Assembly: GCA_037176885.1 (NCBI GenBank)
Contig: JAWWNJ010000133.1
Coordinates: 62,001 to 126,000 of the forward strand
DNA from: Favolaschia claudopus
Taxonomy: Eukaryota > Basidiomycota > Agaricomycetes > Agaricales > Mycenaceae
Direction of reading: 5' to 3'
Length of the DNA stretch: 64,000 nucleotides
Shown here: positions 38,636 to 49,416 of the stretch, in pieces
Layout: each line of letters starts with the position of its first letter
How positions within the stretch are numbered: position 1 is the first letter of the stretch
Notes under the pieces: model-generated
Database searches by the model: none
What the model was told of the DNA's origin: nothing
What the model saw: the letters and a program-made list of their open reading frames with translations, nothing else
Translations under genes and position numbers: made by a program

Positions 38636-38719
38636 AACTCACGCCAGAATCGAACTGGCCTTCCACTGAACGCAGTTGACAACCGAAATACGGTGAATGC
38701 GTGCCATCGCTAGTGAGCT
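38636..38719 (-). ncRNA. tRNA-like family copy
   Basis: AGCTCAC pairs with GTGAGTT (one G-T), and the T-arm GCCAG-TTCGATT-CTGGC is perfect. Six Ts lie about 18 nt downstream (plus-strand As at 38612-38617). Its downstream flank differs more from the neighbours than theirs do from each other. Confidence 0.5.
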
Positions 38720-39203
38720 TTTCTTCTTCGCATGCTATCCCCCGTCAGTATCCACAACTAGGCTCGTGACCAGCCTGCATACTAATTGCATTTTTTTTGA
38801 GGGTGGACGGGAATGCAGTAGCCTAATCCACAACCAACAAAACAGAGTTCGAGCACGAGTCGGCACCACCAGCCCGAGAATTGAACGAGTTTGAAACTTC
38901 ATCCCGCAGCGCAGGAATATCTGTTCTGTGACTACACCGATGCTACTTGGAAGGCATGGGCAGATGTTTTGAATGCTTAATTCACATCTTTATTTCTCAT
39001 TCATGAGTCCTCGGACCCAAACGCCGCCCTTGATCATCTCTGAGTCGCAAAATTTTAATATTGATGAACAACAAGTTAAATACCTTCACGCTCTCGGTTC
39101 AAGTAGACTTTCGCGTTGAACCCCCCCAATTTCAGCACAAAACCGACGGGAAAAAGGTAAGAGAACGGGTACGAAGACAATACGCCTGCGACCACATCTA
39201 CCT

Positions 39204-39287
39204 TCTGAATCCGCTCCCGATTCGAACCGATACCGCCCAAGATATTTGCCAAGATATATAACGCGGGCGCGAGTCACCGCAAACAGA
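39204..39287 (-). ncRNA. tRNA-like family copy, diverged
   Basis: D-like part GCGGTGACTCGC and T-arm ATCGGTTCGAATCGGGA are clear. The acceptor stem is reduced to TCTG/CAGA. The middle is AT-rich, with ATATATCTTGGCAAATATCTT. Confidence 0.4.
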
Positions 39288-39395
39288 CCTCTTCTGCCTT
39301 TAGAATCAATGAAGCCTACGCCCCCGCATACCATGCAAGGTGGAATTTGTTTACAGTAAAAGAAACAAGACAAAAATACACCAAACATGCATCAT

Positions 39396-39480
39396 GCTCG
39401 ATGCCTGAATCGAACGGGCACATTCAAGAATTTGTAGCACAGAGCATATGAGCTGAATGCGCAGCCCACCGCGAGCGAGC
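39396..39480 (-). ncRNA. tRNA-like family copy
   Basis: Ends GCTCG and CGAGC pair, the third stem CATTCA/TGAATG closes a 27-nt loop, and the T-arm is TGCCCG-TTCGATT-CAGGCA with one mismatch. Five Ts lie about 20 nt downstream (plus-strand As at 39371-39375). Confidence 0.5.
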
Positions 39481-39778
39481 TATTCGTGTTGAGATAAGAT
39501 GCGATGAGATGAAACAGATCAGATTAATTCAGAACAACGCACCGTCCGAAACGAGGATACGGAAGGGAAATGAAATCACGCCTCAAACCACTGCGCCTAC
39601 ACGTAACTCCTGATTCGAAGAGGGATTCCAGACATTCTTCGTGATAGGAATTCTTCTTCCAGGCCATATGTTACTCGAGCTGACGCCGGTAGATATCATC
39701 TGAATGCCCGGCTGACCATCCGCGGCGGAAGAAAACAAGCCAAAAAAAAAAGAAATCAGCAGAGCAGTCGTCTTCAAT

Positions 39779-39872
39779 CTCGGTATACCGTATACCGAAA
39801 CGAAGGGGCACATTCAAGACTTTATTCAGAGTAACGCCGGGAAGAGTGAATGCGCGGACCATGACCGCGAGC
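39779..39872 (-). ncRNA. tRNA-like family copy, degenerate
   Basis: CATTCA/TGAATG and GGTCATGGTCCGCG are kept, but the T-loop has changed to TTCGTTT and a TATACGGTATACCG palindrome follows it. Confidence 0.35.
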
Positions 39873-40221
39873 TATTCAAGCACCGAGAGGAGATGACAAG
39901 GCTATGAAAGCTTGACCTACACTCGATTTTGAACGTCGAGGGAAAATGGGAGTCGTGTCGAGTCGAACGGAAATTTTTGGACCAGAGGTATCGAAGCCGA
40001 CGTGGGCCATGGCCACCGCCCTCGAGTCGTCCGGATCGGAGTCGTAAGCGGGCGGAAGAGTCAAGGGTCGGTTTTAAGCAAGCAACGAGGTAGCCTCAAA
40101 GATTGAGTGTGTTATGCCTGGGTTCACCCCACTGTTTCACCATAACCAAAGGCAGGATAGTAGACCATTTGAGTTGAAGCTTTCCGACTCAAAGTCTCGA
40201 CGGAAGCTCGAAGGCTGAGTC

Positions 40222-40560
40222 GGAGCCGGGTCCCGACTCCCGGAAGACATTGTATTGCTGAGGAGAGCGACGCGTGGATGAGGGAGATCAGAGCACAAGG
40301 GTGTTGCAGCGTCATAGCCAGAGCAGCACCGTCTCCGCAACGGGCGGCGGGGACGAGGCAGGCGACGCTGCCATGGTGGAGGCTGAGCTGGGTAGGGCGT
40401 TGCGCTTTGTACATCTTTGTATTATGACGATCATTCCGGCACATCGGCCATCAACTCTCGATGCGCTCTTTCGCCTTAGCCACCATGTCCTGACGGATGT
40501 TACGATGGCTCTTTGCGATTTCTCTTTGAATCTCCGGGACCGATTAGGTACACTGTGACG
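40222..40560 (+). repeat. Duplicated gene fragment (partner at 44300-44680, inverted)
   Basis: This block matches 44300-44680 on the other strand, sharing GCGACGCGTGGATG, CACAAGGGTGTTGCAGC and GCGCTTTGTACATCTTTG. One frame is partly conserved in both (STRVLQ...SSSVSA.GGGDEA...LRFVHLCIM), which suggests a duplicated protein-coding piece, now decayed, rather than a MITE. Confidence 0.55.
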
Positions 40561-41072
40561 GCGGGCTGCCATTCGTATCACCACTCCCTTTGGGAATCGT
40601 CTCTGGCAACATCAACCGCTCAGGTCAACGCCGACGCAAACTGGGAAATTATGTATTTGTGCTTGATCTTGCGTTCTTTCTTCGGTCAATCTGCCTTCGG
40701 TAACCCACTCAAGCATGACCCAATTTTCCTACCGCTCCTTCCAATTTAATGGAGCGTCTTGTGTTCATGCGTTCTCCCTCTGTCCCATTCTGCCGCACCG
40801 ATTGAAAAAATCCAAAACCACGCTGCTTGACGTCCCAATATCGAGACCGGCAACACTCGCTTCCCGTAAACTTAACTCTGTCCACTCGATCTTTGAAGTA
40901 CGGTGGATTTCTTCAGAAGAAATTGAGAAGGACTCGAGAGGTCTAGAGGCCCGGGGGAGAGCGGACATCTTTTTCCAGTACTAGAAAAGAATCTGATTTT
41001 ACCGTAATTCTTTGGGTTCTTTCACGACTGCAACATTAGGACCCCGGTTTATCCACGCAAATGCCAGATCCC

Positions 41073-41430
41073 GGTTCGGACAAATTTTGGTGGGGAGGGG
41101 TCGCGAAGCCTGGATGCCGTTCGGACAAAATTTGCGGGGACGGAGCCCAGCTACCTAGATCCGGTTCGGACAAAATTCGGCTGTCGCAGAGGTTGAGACC
41201 GCCGAAGACAAGCCGATGGTCGAGGAAAAAGGCGAATTTCTTGAAATTCGTCGAGAAAATGGCTAGATTGGGCTGAATGCGCGCAAGAAACAGCTCGGGA
41301 CGAAAAATTGAGCATTTTTGATGGTGGAAAGCAGAAAATCACCCGCTTTTGGCAGCTTACGGCACCCCAGGCTACCTTTGGTTCGGACAAAAACTGCCCA
41401 ATCCGCCCCGAAACTGGTTCGGACAAAAAT
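41073..41430 (+). repeat. Five dispersed copies of GTTCGGACAAA(A)
   Basis: The motif starts near 41074, 41119, 41164, 41391 and 41417, all in the same direction, in the few hundred bases before the F-box-like gene. Spacings are irregular (about 45, 45, 227 and 26 bp). It could be a protein-binding site array or the remains of a repeat. Confidence 0.5.
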
Positions 41431-41608
41431 TGGGGTTTTTGGCCGATTCGGGATCTGGCCTTCAAAGGGATAAACCGGGGTCCTGCAACATTCGACTCTC
41501 GAGGCAACTTCGAGCAGAAGAAGATGGACATTCATCTGATGCGATCTCTGACATCACCATGGCATTTTCGAACTCCGGCCGTAGGTCCGCTTCTTTCTTT
41601 CCACCATC

Positions 41609-42722
41609 ATGGCAAAGCCAAATCCCGTCGATATTCAGGAATTATTGGATCACTGTATCGACTATCTTGCTGGATCGACGCAGGATCTCATCTCATGTTC
41701 CCTCGTGGCCCGCACTTGGCTCAACGCCTCGCACTCCAGTCTCTTTCGCGCACCACAGATCACCAACGGTCAGAAGGCCCAACAATTCTGCAACGCTCTG
41801 TCCGCCAACCCAACCTTGATTCCTCTCGTTCGGGAGCTCGTTGTCGGTCCACGACTTCCAGAACTCAACGATCCGCTCACCATTGGATTCAACAACAACC
41901 TCACCGACATCAAATTCACCCATCTCCACGCTCTATCGCTCGACGTGCGATCCGAGCTTCCGTATGAGATCCGGAAGCTCATCGCGCTTCCTACGCTTTG
42001 CTACTTGACGCTCGCCACGCGCGGCGCACCCTATGGGTTGTTCCGCTCGTTCGATCTGTGGAGTGAGTGCTCGCCGGGGGTACAGCACCTGGATATGCGT
42101 TGCGAGATGGGGATCGAGGAGCCTGGATTCGATGACGACTCACCTCCTTCGGCATGCGAGCCGATTCCTTTGAAATCGCTTGCATTGGCATACTGGCGCG
42201 ATGACGATTCCGAATTGTCGAAGACTTCGTTGGCGCCTTTCGATCTCTCTCAAATCAAAGCTCTTGCGATCGTTCAAGGCGATCATATCCCGTGGACGTT
42301 GTTCTCTACAACGAACGTGACAGTGTTAGCTCTTTATGATCCTGTGCGTGGCAAATTCTCTCAGCAATTTGCTTCTGCTGATTCTGAGGCATCAGATTGT
42401 AGTCGATAATCTGGCGGAGCTCGACCTCTCCTCATTTCCAAATCTCACCACCCTTCGCTTGCATTTTTCTAATGCAATTCCGCCCGGCATCGCTCGCATG
42501 TTATCAACCATCTACTCACAACACATTCAAACCATTTCCTTGATATTTGGAAACGATCGCACGTGGAGGCTATCGACGGAATTCGACACGGTTCTTGCCT
42601 CTCTTCCTCTGGTTTCCCTGCCAACAGTGGAATTAGAAGTAAACGCTTCCACGAAGGAAATTTACCTCGCATTTCCCCTGTTAAGGTCGAAAGATAAGGC
42701 GAGCTTTCTTTCCGATTTCTGA
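41609..42722 (+). CDS. F-box-like protein, 353 aa, two exons
   Basis: Exons 41609-42343 and 42396-42722 join in phase through a 52-nt GTGCGT...CAG intron. The start MAKPNPVDIQELLDHCIDYL followed by DLISCSLVARTWLNASHSSLFR is the F-box-like pattern of agaricomycetes (helical start, then SLV-x-R-x-W). The remainder has loosely spaced leucine-rich segments such as LVRELVVG, LHALSLD, LKSLALAY and LTTLRLHFS, as in F-box proteins whose C-terminus forms a solenoid. Such proteins usually act as substrate adaptors of SCF ubiquitin ligases; the target is unknown. A decayed relative lies at 48690-48830. Confidence 0.8.
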
Positions 42723-43777
42723 TATCTATCGATCTGAAAGGATTGTATTAGTTGCGTATTCATTCGCCCAGCTATGATCTGAGTCATCGCGAGAAGCATC
42801 ATCTCTGGTGGCGGGTATGTTGCGAGCCTTCCTTCCTTGACAGATCGTTTTGGCTGACGTTCGATTCGATCATCACAGAATATCACGAAGCATTTGTAGA
42901 GTTTGAGTCAATGAGTACTGTACCTCTTATATGCAAAATTCTTCTAGTTCTTTCTTTCAACGCAAACCATGGCGAAAAACATCTCTCTATATATTCTACC
43001 GGTAACAATTCCTCCCGACCCATGTCAATTTCATGACCTCTGCGCGCTGAAGGAGCAATCGCCGAAATTGATTCAGCTCAAAAGGTGAGATAAGTATCCC
43101 GTTTGCATCTGGCCGCCATCAGCGAGCAGGGTTAAGCTCTCGTCTCCGGCCTTTGCACTGTGCTCACACGTCAGTCAAGGTGAAATTTCTTTCGCGATCG
43201 ATTGTTAAATTCTCTCTTGTATTCGCTCGAAATCAACCCATAACAAAGCTGAGTTCAGTCAGTGAAATTAAATAAAGAGTGAATCCCGCGTTCTTGAACA
43301 CGTCAAGACTCACCGTCGAATTATACGCCTCTATCGGCGTGTCATCGCCCGAATTCGAAATCTCTCATTCTTCAGGCGAAGAACGCAGTCTGCCATTAAT
43401 ATTGAACATAAACTCTCCCATCATGATATCAAACGCGTACACAAACCTCAACAACGCGTCGTTACAACACCCGTTTGAATTGCGAGTATCGTAGGCGCGC
43501 GGTGTGAGGTGAATCAAGGTGTCAATTGGGAGTACAGTACTCATGGGGGCCGGTAGAGATTTTGAGTCGCGGAAGGGAGGTGTGAATGATGAGGAGCGGC
43601 TTCGTCCGAGCAGCGTTTTGAATTGACTATGTTTCCGTTCAGGGACATTCGGGAACTGTTCTGAGGCTAGTATTGAGCGTTTTCACTGGGAACAGAGACT
43701 TGAAGGGAGGGGGAACCAGCGATAATTCCGGGAGAGTAACGGCGCCTCGCACCATCAAGTTTCGCCATCAGTACGAC
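42723..43777. other. Intergenic interval
   Basis: I see no gene or repeat that I can support between the F-box-like gene and tRNA-Lys. Confidence 0.4.
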
Positions 43778-43861
43778 GCCCGCCTAGCTCAATCGGATAG
43801 AGCGTCAGACTCTTATTCAGGCGGGTATCTGAAGGCTGCGAGTTCGACCCTCGCGGTGGGC
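43778..43861 (+). tRNA. tRNA-Lys (anticodon CTT) with an 11-nt intron
   Basis: Acceptor GCCCGCC pairs with GGTGGGC (one G-T), D-arm GCTC/GAGC, anticodon stem TCAGA/TCTGA, loop CTCTTA giving anticodon CTT, then an intron of about 11 nt (TTCAGGCGGGT) at the usual position 37/38, T-arm GCGAG-TTCGACC-CTCGC. All cloverleaf elements are present, in clear contrast to the tRNA-like copies elsewhere in the window. Confidence 0.93.
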
Positions 43862-44964
43862 TAGCCATCGTTTTGTTCCGTCGTTGCGTTTCATCTGGGA
43901 GGCCCGACAACTTTTACTGATCTCGCGTTTCAAGTTTTCCATCGATAACGGCCGGTAAGTGACTCATTTTGTCAGTCTCTTAAAGCATATGGAGTCTGTT
44001 CTCTCCCTTTCAGGCTGAGTTACAAAGTGCTCCTACCCGGTCTCGTTAGGGTGACAGTACGCTGCCTTTTGAGATTCAACGTGTTCTGGAACTTCTGGTC
44101 TTCCCTCAGGTGAATAACGATGTGGGCTGATATCGATGCGCGCTACCTATCGCCGTCGCGCTCGTGAGGCTACGAATCACACTCGCACCTCACTAATACC
44201 TTCTCCACCGGGTTCAACAGCGGTTGAATTATCAATCACACTGTTCCGCACACCATCGAAGCGCGACAAACTCAGACTTGGCGGTGATCATCATTCCTTC
44301 CTTCGAAATCTGAATCACGACGCGGAGATTCAAAGAGAAAATCGCAGAGAGCCCACGCAATATAAGTAACAGCGTCAGGACAATGACATGGTGGTTAAGG
44401 CGAAACGAAAGAGCGCAGTGAGAGTTGATGGCCGATGTGCCAGAACCGATCATCACTGATCATAATGCAAAGATGTACAAAGCGCAGCGATCTACTTACC
44501 CACCTCCCACGTCCGAGTTGCAAGTTGCGGGCAGCCTCGTCCCCGCCTCCCGCGGCGGAGACGGAACTGCTCTGCCTACGAAGCTGCAACACCCTTGTGC
44601 CCTGAACCGCCCCATCCACGCGTCGCTGTCACGGTCCTCAGCAATGTCTCCTTGCTCGGGAGTCGGCCTAGTTCTCTATACTATAGCTAACATCTCTCCA
44701 GTTCTTCTCAATTCTCTTCCGTGAGAAACTCACCGTATCTAAGCCCACCTTTCATCATACTCAACATTCGCACGGGTCGTTCGTCCCAACGCGTTGTTTG
44801 CATCTATATACGCGTCTGATGTTCCCACGATCGTGATCGTGACCCCGCATCAGATGCTCGGAGAATTGCTGAATGGCTGTGCTCTCCGCCTTGTCATCCG
44901 CTTCCATCCTTGCTTCCATCTCTGAGGGTCTCTCTTCTCTTCTGGACGTACGAGGGTCTTGAAG
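43862..44964. other. Intergenic interval with a duplicated fragment
   Basis: The only supported content is the inverted partner of the 40.2-kb fragment at 44300-44680. No closed gene. Confidence 0.4.
44300..44680 (-). repeat. Duplicated gene fragment (inverted partner of 40222-40560)
   Basis: Read on the minus strand it follows the 40.2-kb copy with many substitutions and small gaps. The conserved frame here continues into a hydrophobic stretch (HHVIVLTLLLILRGLSAIF), hinting that the source was a membrane protein. Confidence 0.5.
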
Positions 44965-45765
44965 ATGATTCGCTTCATCCTCGTCCAGGTCGGCCTAATG
45001 CTTCACCCCGACCCGCGGCTGATACTTATGTGAGATGTGAGCTGTAGAATCGACAAGGCAAGACCCGCTTATCGAAGTGGTACGTTCCGTACGAGGATGA
45101 CGAAAAGGCAAGCAATGTTCTTCTAACCTTGTTACTTTTCTCCTTCCTTCTCTTCGTTGGAAATTTGGATCAGGATTAATACTAGGTGCTCGTCTAGGTC
45201 CGTCTCCGTGGGGAAGTCCACCGGCTGGTCAGCGCGAGGGACCAGAGGTATCAGTCCAATTTCGTCGAGGTATCCCTCTTTACACTCTGCCTATTTATCT
45301 GAATGCCGATTCATTGAATTTGAACTCTGTGGGATAGTTCCGCAACTACAAGATCGTCTACCGCCGATACGCCGGCCTCTTCTTCTGCATCTGTGTCGAC
45401 GCAAACGATAACGAGCTCGCATACCTCGAAGCGATTCATTTCTTCGTCGAAGTGCTAGGTACTTTCACTCCCTTCACGCTCATCTATCTGCCGATTCTCA
45501 AACGATATCTTCGCACTGGCAGATAACTACTTCGAGAACGTCAACGAGCTCGACCTCGTATTCAACTTCTACAAGGTTCGTCTCTATTCCATTCCATTCC
45601 ATTCTGTCTCATTCATCATCCATCACAACACAACACAATAACTCGTTCTCATCACCCCCGAAGGTCTACGCAATCCTAGACGAAATCTTCTTAGCTGGAG
45701 AGATCCAAGAAACGAGTAAAGATGTCGTTTTGTTAAGGTTGGAGGAGCTGGAGAAGTTGGAATAA
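44965..45765 (+). CDS. APS2: AP-2 complex small chain (sigma), 143 aa, six exons
   Basis: Exons 44965-44988, 45048-45107, 45198-45269, 45338-45458, 45523-45575 and 45664-45765 close to 143 residues, the family's usual length. The protein begins [20 protein letters not shown] and contains [36 protein letters not shown] and the C-terminal [19 protein letters not shown], all diagnostic of the AP-2 sigma chain. It forms the core of the clathrin adaptor that gathers cargo at the plasma membrane and binds dileucine sorting signals. Intron 2 uses a GC donor (GCAAGC); the other four are GT-AG. Nothing in the sequence suggests loss of function. Confidence 0.97.
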
Positions 45766-45959
45766 GGGTTAGGAAGGCGTCAGGCGTGTGGTATGGGAGG
45801 TTGGGGTATCTTATTTTGTTGAGCGATTTCGTTTGAGATATACCCGGTTGCTTGCTTACGTCTTACTTACCTGTTTACAGTAGTTCGCCTTGTGTACTTA
45901 TATTTTTAATATCTCACTTTGAATCGGAACTCGTCGACGCTCTGCGTTGTTATTCTGCT

Positions 45960-47000
45960 TGCGGCAACAGCACCAACGTACTCTGAATTCCAACACCGTC
46001 GGGTCGCCTCGAGAGGTACGCTCTCCTAGTTTCTTACTGTTTGAATGCCAAAAAATCGATCTGATTCTAGATCTCTTTCACCACACCAGCAATTGAGGTG
46101 AACGCACGCGTCTCGAGCGAGGCAATTCGACGCGTATTATAACCTATCTTGATTATTCAAACAGGCGACTGACGCAACGCATTCGCGAGAAATCAATTAG
46201 GCAACACATGGTAGCAAACCTCGTTCTCCCATTTATGGACGAACAGCGCAAGATATTGAAGCTCGAAGCTGGGACTTATCTACGAATGCAGCGCGCCGTA
46301 CAGCCCACTGTTCTCCTGGCCGTACCGCACTGACAAACGCCTTCGTGCATTCGGCTTCGCCATCACCCGACATTGGGGGTGGCTGATTCGCATCTGCGCG
46401 CAAGACCTCGTCAAATCTCAAAAAAGCCGCCTCACATCATCGCCTCTCCCGCGCGCGCATCCCCTTCGCCCAGAAGCAAAAAAGCATTCTCGGGTTGCCT
46501 CGAGACGTAAGTAAGCTCTCCTCGTTTCCTACTGTCCGAAAGCCCAACGATCGATCGATCTGATTGATTCTGCTTCACCCAGCAATTGAGGTGAGCGCAC
46601 GCGTCTGGAGCAATTTCGACGAGTGCCATACCATCAAACAGGAGACTGACGCAACACGTGCTCGGGAAATCCACCAGGCAACGGGGGTAAGTAATCTCGT
46701 TTTGACGTGGTAACCAGAAAAAATGGGGATCTCGTTGAATTCTAACGACAGAACGCGAGATAGTGATCGCTGGGGCTCAAACAACACCCTGAAGCAAGCA
46801 AGTAAGTAGACTCCAAGCAGGCTGGACTTATATACAGTAGGAATGCAGCGCGCTGTATGCAGACTCCAGAGCCTATTCTCTCCTGGCCATCGTTGCGGTA
46901 CCGCAACAACCAGGGTTCGTCCTTTCGTGCTCTACCTCTCTAGATCTGACTCCGTGAATTTCGCGCGGTCTCAACATCACCCGACATTGGGGGTGGCTGA
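45960..47000. repeat. Diverged tandem duplication, period ~500 bp
   Basis: CAGCAATTGAGGTGAACGCA near 46090 recurs as CAGCAATTGAGGTGAGCGCA near 46583. GAATGCAGCGCGCCGTA near 46283 recurs as GAATGCAGCGCGCTGTA near 46842. CATCACCCGACATTGGGGGT occurs near 46361 and 46975. Both units are heavily mutated. Confidence 0.6.
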
Positions 47001-47002
47001 TA

Positions 47003-47507
47003 CTGTACCATTTCGATCAATTCTCCCGGCCTGTGACGCGTGACCCAAATATTCGAACTTCGGTTTTCTTAAATGCCTCTGGAGGAGCGTGACACCTTAA
47101 AATTTTCATAAATGGCTCAGAGCACACCATTTGCCTTACCCACCATTCCCGGAGAACCTACAGGCTAGGGGAAGGCAAGAAACAGAGAAAAATCGGGTCT
47201 AGGAGAGATTTCGTTGATTTCAGGTGGGTTTGCCTCGAAAATACACGGAAAATGAGCCAAAATGAGGCGAAATCAGAGCTACCTACACCATATTCAAGAC
47301 TCAAACATCAAAATGAATTTTGGGAAGCCATTGGGGAGAAAGAAAGCCTGTGTGAGCGAAAAATTGGATTCTTGGGCAATTTTCGCCGATTTTGTGACTT
47401 TTTTGGGACATTCATAAGAGGCCTCGGTGACCCGTGACAGGTACGAAAATATTCGTAAAAAATGGGCCCTGTGACGCGTGACATACGAATTGAATGAAAT
47501 GGTACAG
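47003..47507. mobile_element. MITE, 505 bp, TA flanks
   Basis: Ends CTGTACCATTTC and GAAATGGTACAG are inverted repeats, with TA directly outside both (47001-47002, 47508-47509). Subterminal GTGACGCGTGAC occurs near both ends in direct orientation. No reading frame inside. It interrupts the 46-47.6 kb duplicated sequence. The TA target suggests a Tc1/mariner-type relative. Confidence 0.65.
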
Positions 47508-48689
47508 TACACGTACGTTTGACACCACTGCTGCCAAAAAGCAGCCTCACATCATCGCCTCCCCGCGCATTCCCTAAGCCCTTCGCCTCCTGTGGACACT
47601 CAGCTTCCGGCAAAGATGGTACCAATGTGGGACAGACGTGATGAACCAAACTACACTACTGAACCTCAACTCAGGAGTGCACGGCGCGCGTGAGAGTGGA
47701 GTATAAGTACTCGGGGTGAAGACGAGACCGAGATGGTGGGTGAGCAAGCCAAGGGTCTGCTTTATTGAAACCATTTTTCGCAAACGCGCGATGATTGATT
47801 CGATATCGATGGATCCCGAATCAAAACAAGAGCGGTACTATAAATTGATTGTAAGTTCATTCTTCCTTCAACCTTTCATTCGCCCCACAACTCGAACTGT
47901 ATTACAGTTCAGTATGCACATGTTACTTAGGGCACGTCGCACAGGTTGTGACAGTGTAAGTCATCTGAAATGGTTGAACCGTAACGAGGCGGACTTGGCG
48001 CACCAGCCTGAGGTGACCAAAACAATAATTATACTGCCCATGACCATCGAGTGCGCAGTTGCTGCAGTCGGCTTCGAATTCGGACTTATTCTTTGAGTTT
48101 GATCACACGTCGATGCAATAGCGACTCACGTAGGACCGTCGCTTGACATCAGCAGTGTCTGAAAATGCGAGCCATATTTGTTTTGTCCGAAAGATCCGGT
48201 CATCGATGAAGTTGCTGCTTAGATATCTTGAGGCGCCGTCGCTGCCTCAACATCGAACGACTACCAAATTCATCGTTGCTTGTTGTGGACCTCAACCAAC
48301 ATCGATCGGCCTCTCTGTCGAGCAAAGACCCCAAATATTCGACACATGAGTGCGATAACAAGTAGGACTTTAAATTGGTACTAGGCATGTTGAACGCAAA
48401 CCACGTTTCGGGGACAATTTACTTACTACCTGAGTTCAAGTTGGTTCTGGATTGAAACAAAGCAATATCAGTGGTATTAATATTATTGCTTAGCAGCTGG
48501 GCTATGGCGACCCTGAAGTACTATTTTTCTTGCTTGTTTTACTAGTAACTTGCCTATTCATTTGTTCCCCAGGGACGCGCCGAACGCGTCAATTCGACGC
48601 GTTGTTGTGGCATGTGTACGTGTAACGTGATTGATGTTCACGTACTCCTGGTGATCAACGATCAACCCTCCTCTTCCTTCCCTTCCACC

Positions 48690-48830
48690 ACAACCATGCG
48701 ACGACAGAACCCAGGAACTGTTGGACGTCTGCATTCGCTTGATTGCTAACTCTTCCACCGACCTCCGGAGTCCTTGCCTGCTCTCTAGTCGCTCGTTTAT
48801 GGATGAATTCCGCCCACTCTGACTCACTCT
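48690..48830 (+). pseudogene. F-box-like gene remnant
   Basis: The frame ELLDVCIRLIANSSTDLRS followed by a SLL/SR-type segment matches the start of the intact F-box-like protein at 41609. It stops (TGA) after FMDEFRPL and is cut off by the inverted-repeat element that begins at 48844. No matching C-terminal half was found with confidence, although frames at 49781-50240 might be distant remains. Confidence 0.5.
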
Positions 48831-48843
48831 GAGGAATGGTCAA

Positions 48844-49416
48844 AAGGATGGGAGTGGGACTCGGGTAAACCCCGGAAGAAGGCTGATAGTGGGACTCGGA
48901 TGCTCGGATAGAAAGATTTCAGCTCTGATAGTGGGACTCGGCTCATCGGCACATAAATATAAATGATGTAGATCACAGCTCGTAATTAGCTTGAAAATAC
49001 CGCCCCAACGCTTTAAAATATCCCTAGCCCCACGCAGTGGGCCCAGCGGCGAGCGCCAGCACCACGCAGTGGGCCTAGCGGCGAGCGTCAAGGGGGGTCC
49101 GCGGGGGTCTCCCCCGCGCTACATGAATCACATTTTCAGAATAAATAACAAAAATAACTCGAAATACTGAATATAACTAGTAAAATATGCCGTCAGGCTC
49201 AAGGAGGGGGGTCTGGGGGGAACTACGTTCCCACCAGAAATTTATTAGCTCAGATATACACCGAGAAAGCAATAAAACACATTGAGATACAAATTTCGGC
49301 TCGAAATGCCGAGGATTGATGCGGCGTTGATCCCTTGATCCAACGCTGATTGCGTATGATCCAAAAGACATCAACAGTGGGACTCGCTTAAATAGTCGAG
49401 TCCCACTCCCATCCTT
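48844..49416. mobile_element. Inverted-repeat element, 573 bp
   Basis: Ends AAGGATGGGAGTGGGACTCG and its exact reverse complement bound the element. AGTGGGACTCG recurs internally (near 48853, 48890, 48928 and 49375). A target duplication is not obvious. The interior includes a tandem repeat at 49031-49090. Confidence 0.65.
49031..49090. repeat. Two tandem 32-bp units
   Basis: CACGCAGTGGGCC(C/T)AGCGGCGAGCG is repeated twice (49031 and 49063), followed by a short palindromic GC stretch GCGGGGGTCTCCCCCGC. Confidence 0.7.

Larger units (their letters stand above)
37640..38720. repeat. Tandem segmental repeat carrying tRNA-like copies
   Basis: Three to four units of roughly 300-350 bp follow each other. 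Shared landmarks include GAGTTTCGTCGTATTAGATGA-type sequence, the block AGCGATATCAATGTCAGAGC or its variant near 37800 and 38140, GAACGTCGCTT, and TCTCCGCTGAA before each tRNA-like 3' end. Each unit carries one copy, so the family here spread by segmental duplication. Confidence 0.65.
35204..41608. other. Interval without protein genes; tRNA-like copies and repeats
   Basis: No protein gene closes here. The interval holds nine minus-strand members of the tRNA-like family (35651-39872), a tandem segmental repeat (37640-38720), a duplicated gene fragment (40222-40560) and a repeated 11-bp motif (41073-41430). A short frame at 36894-37010 (MSPKSRARSIDSRRR) has no support beyond its length. Confidence 0.5.
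45766..48689. other. Interval of tandem duplications and a MITE
   Basis: No closed gene model. Contents are the duplication at 45960-47000, the MITE at 47003-47507 and otherwise featureless sequence. Short frames near 47716-48096 have no supporting motif. Confidence 0.4.

Noticed and set aside
37640..38720. CRISPR-like array
   Set aside because: Units are about 300-350 bp, diverged and carry structured cores; the host is a eukaryote.
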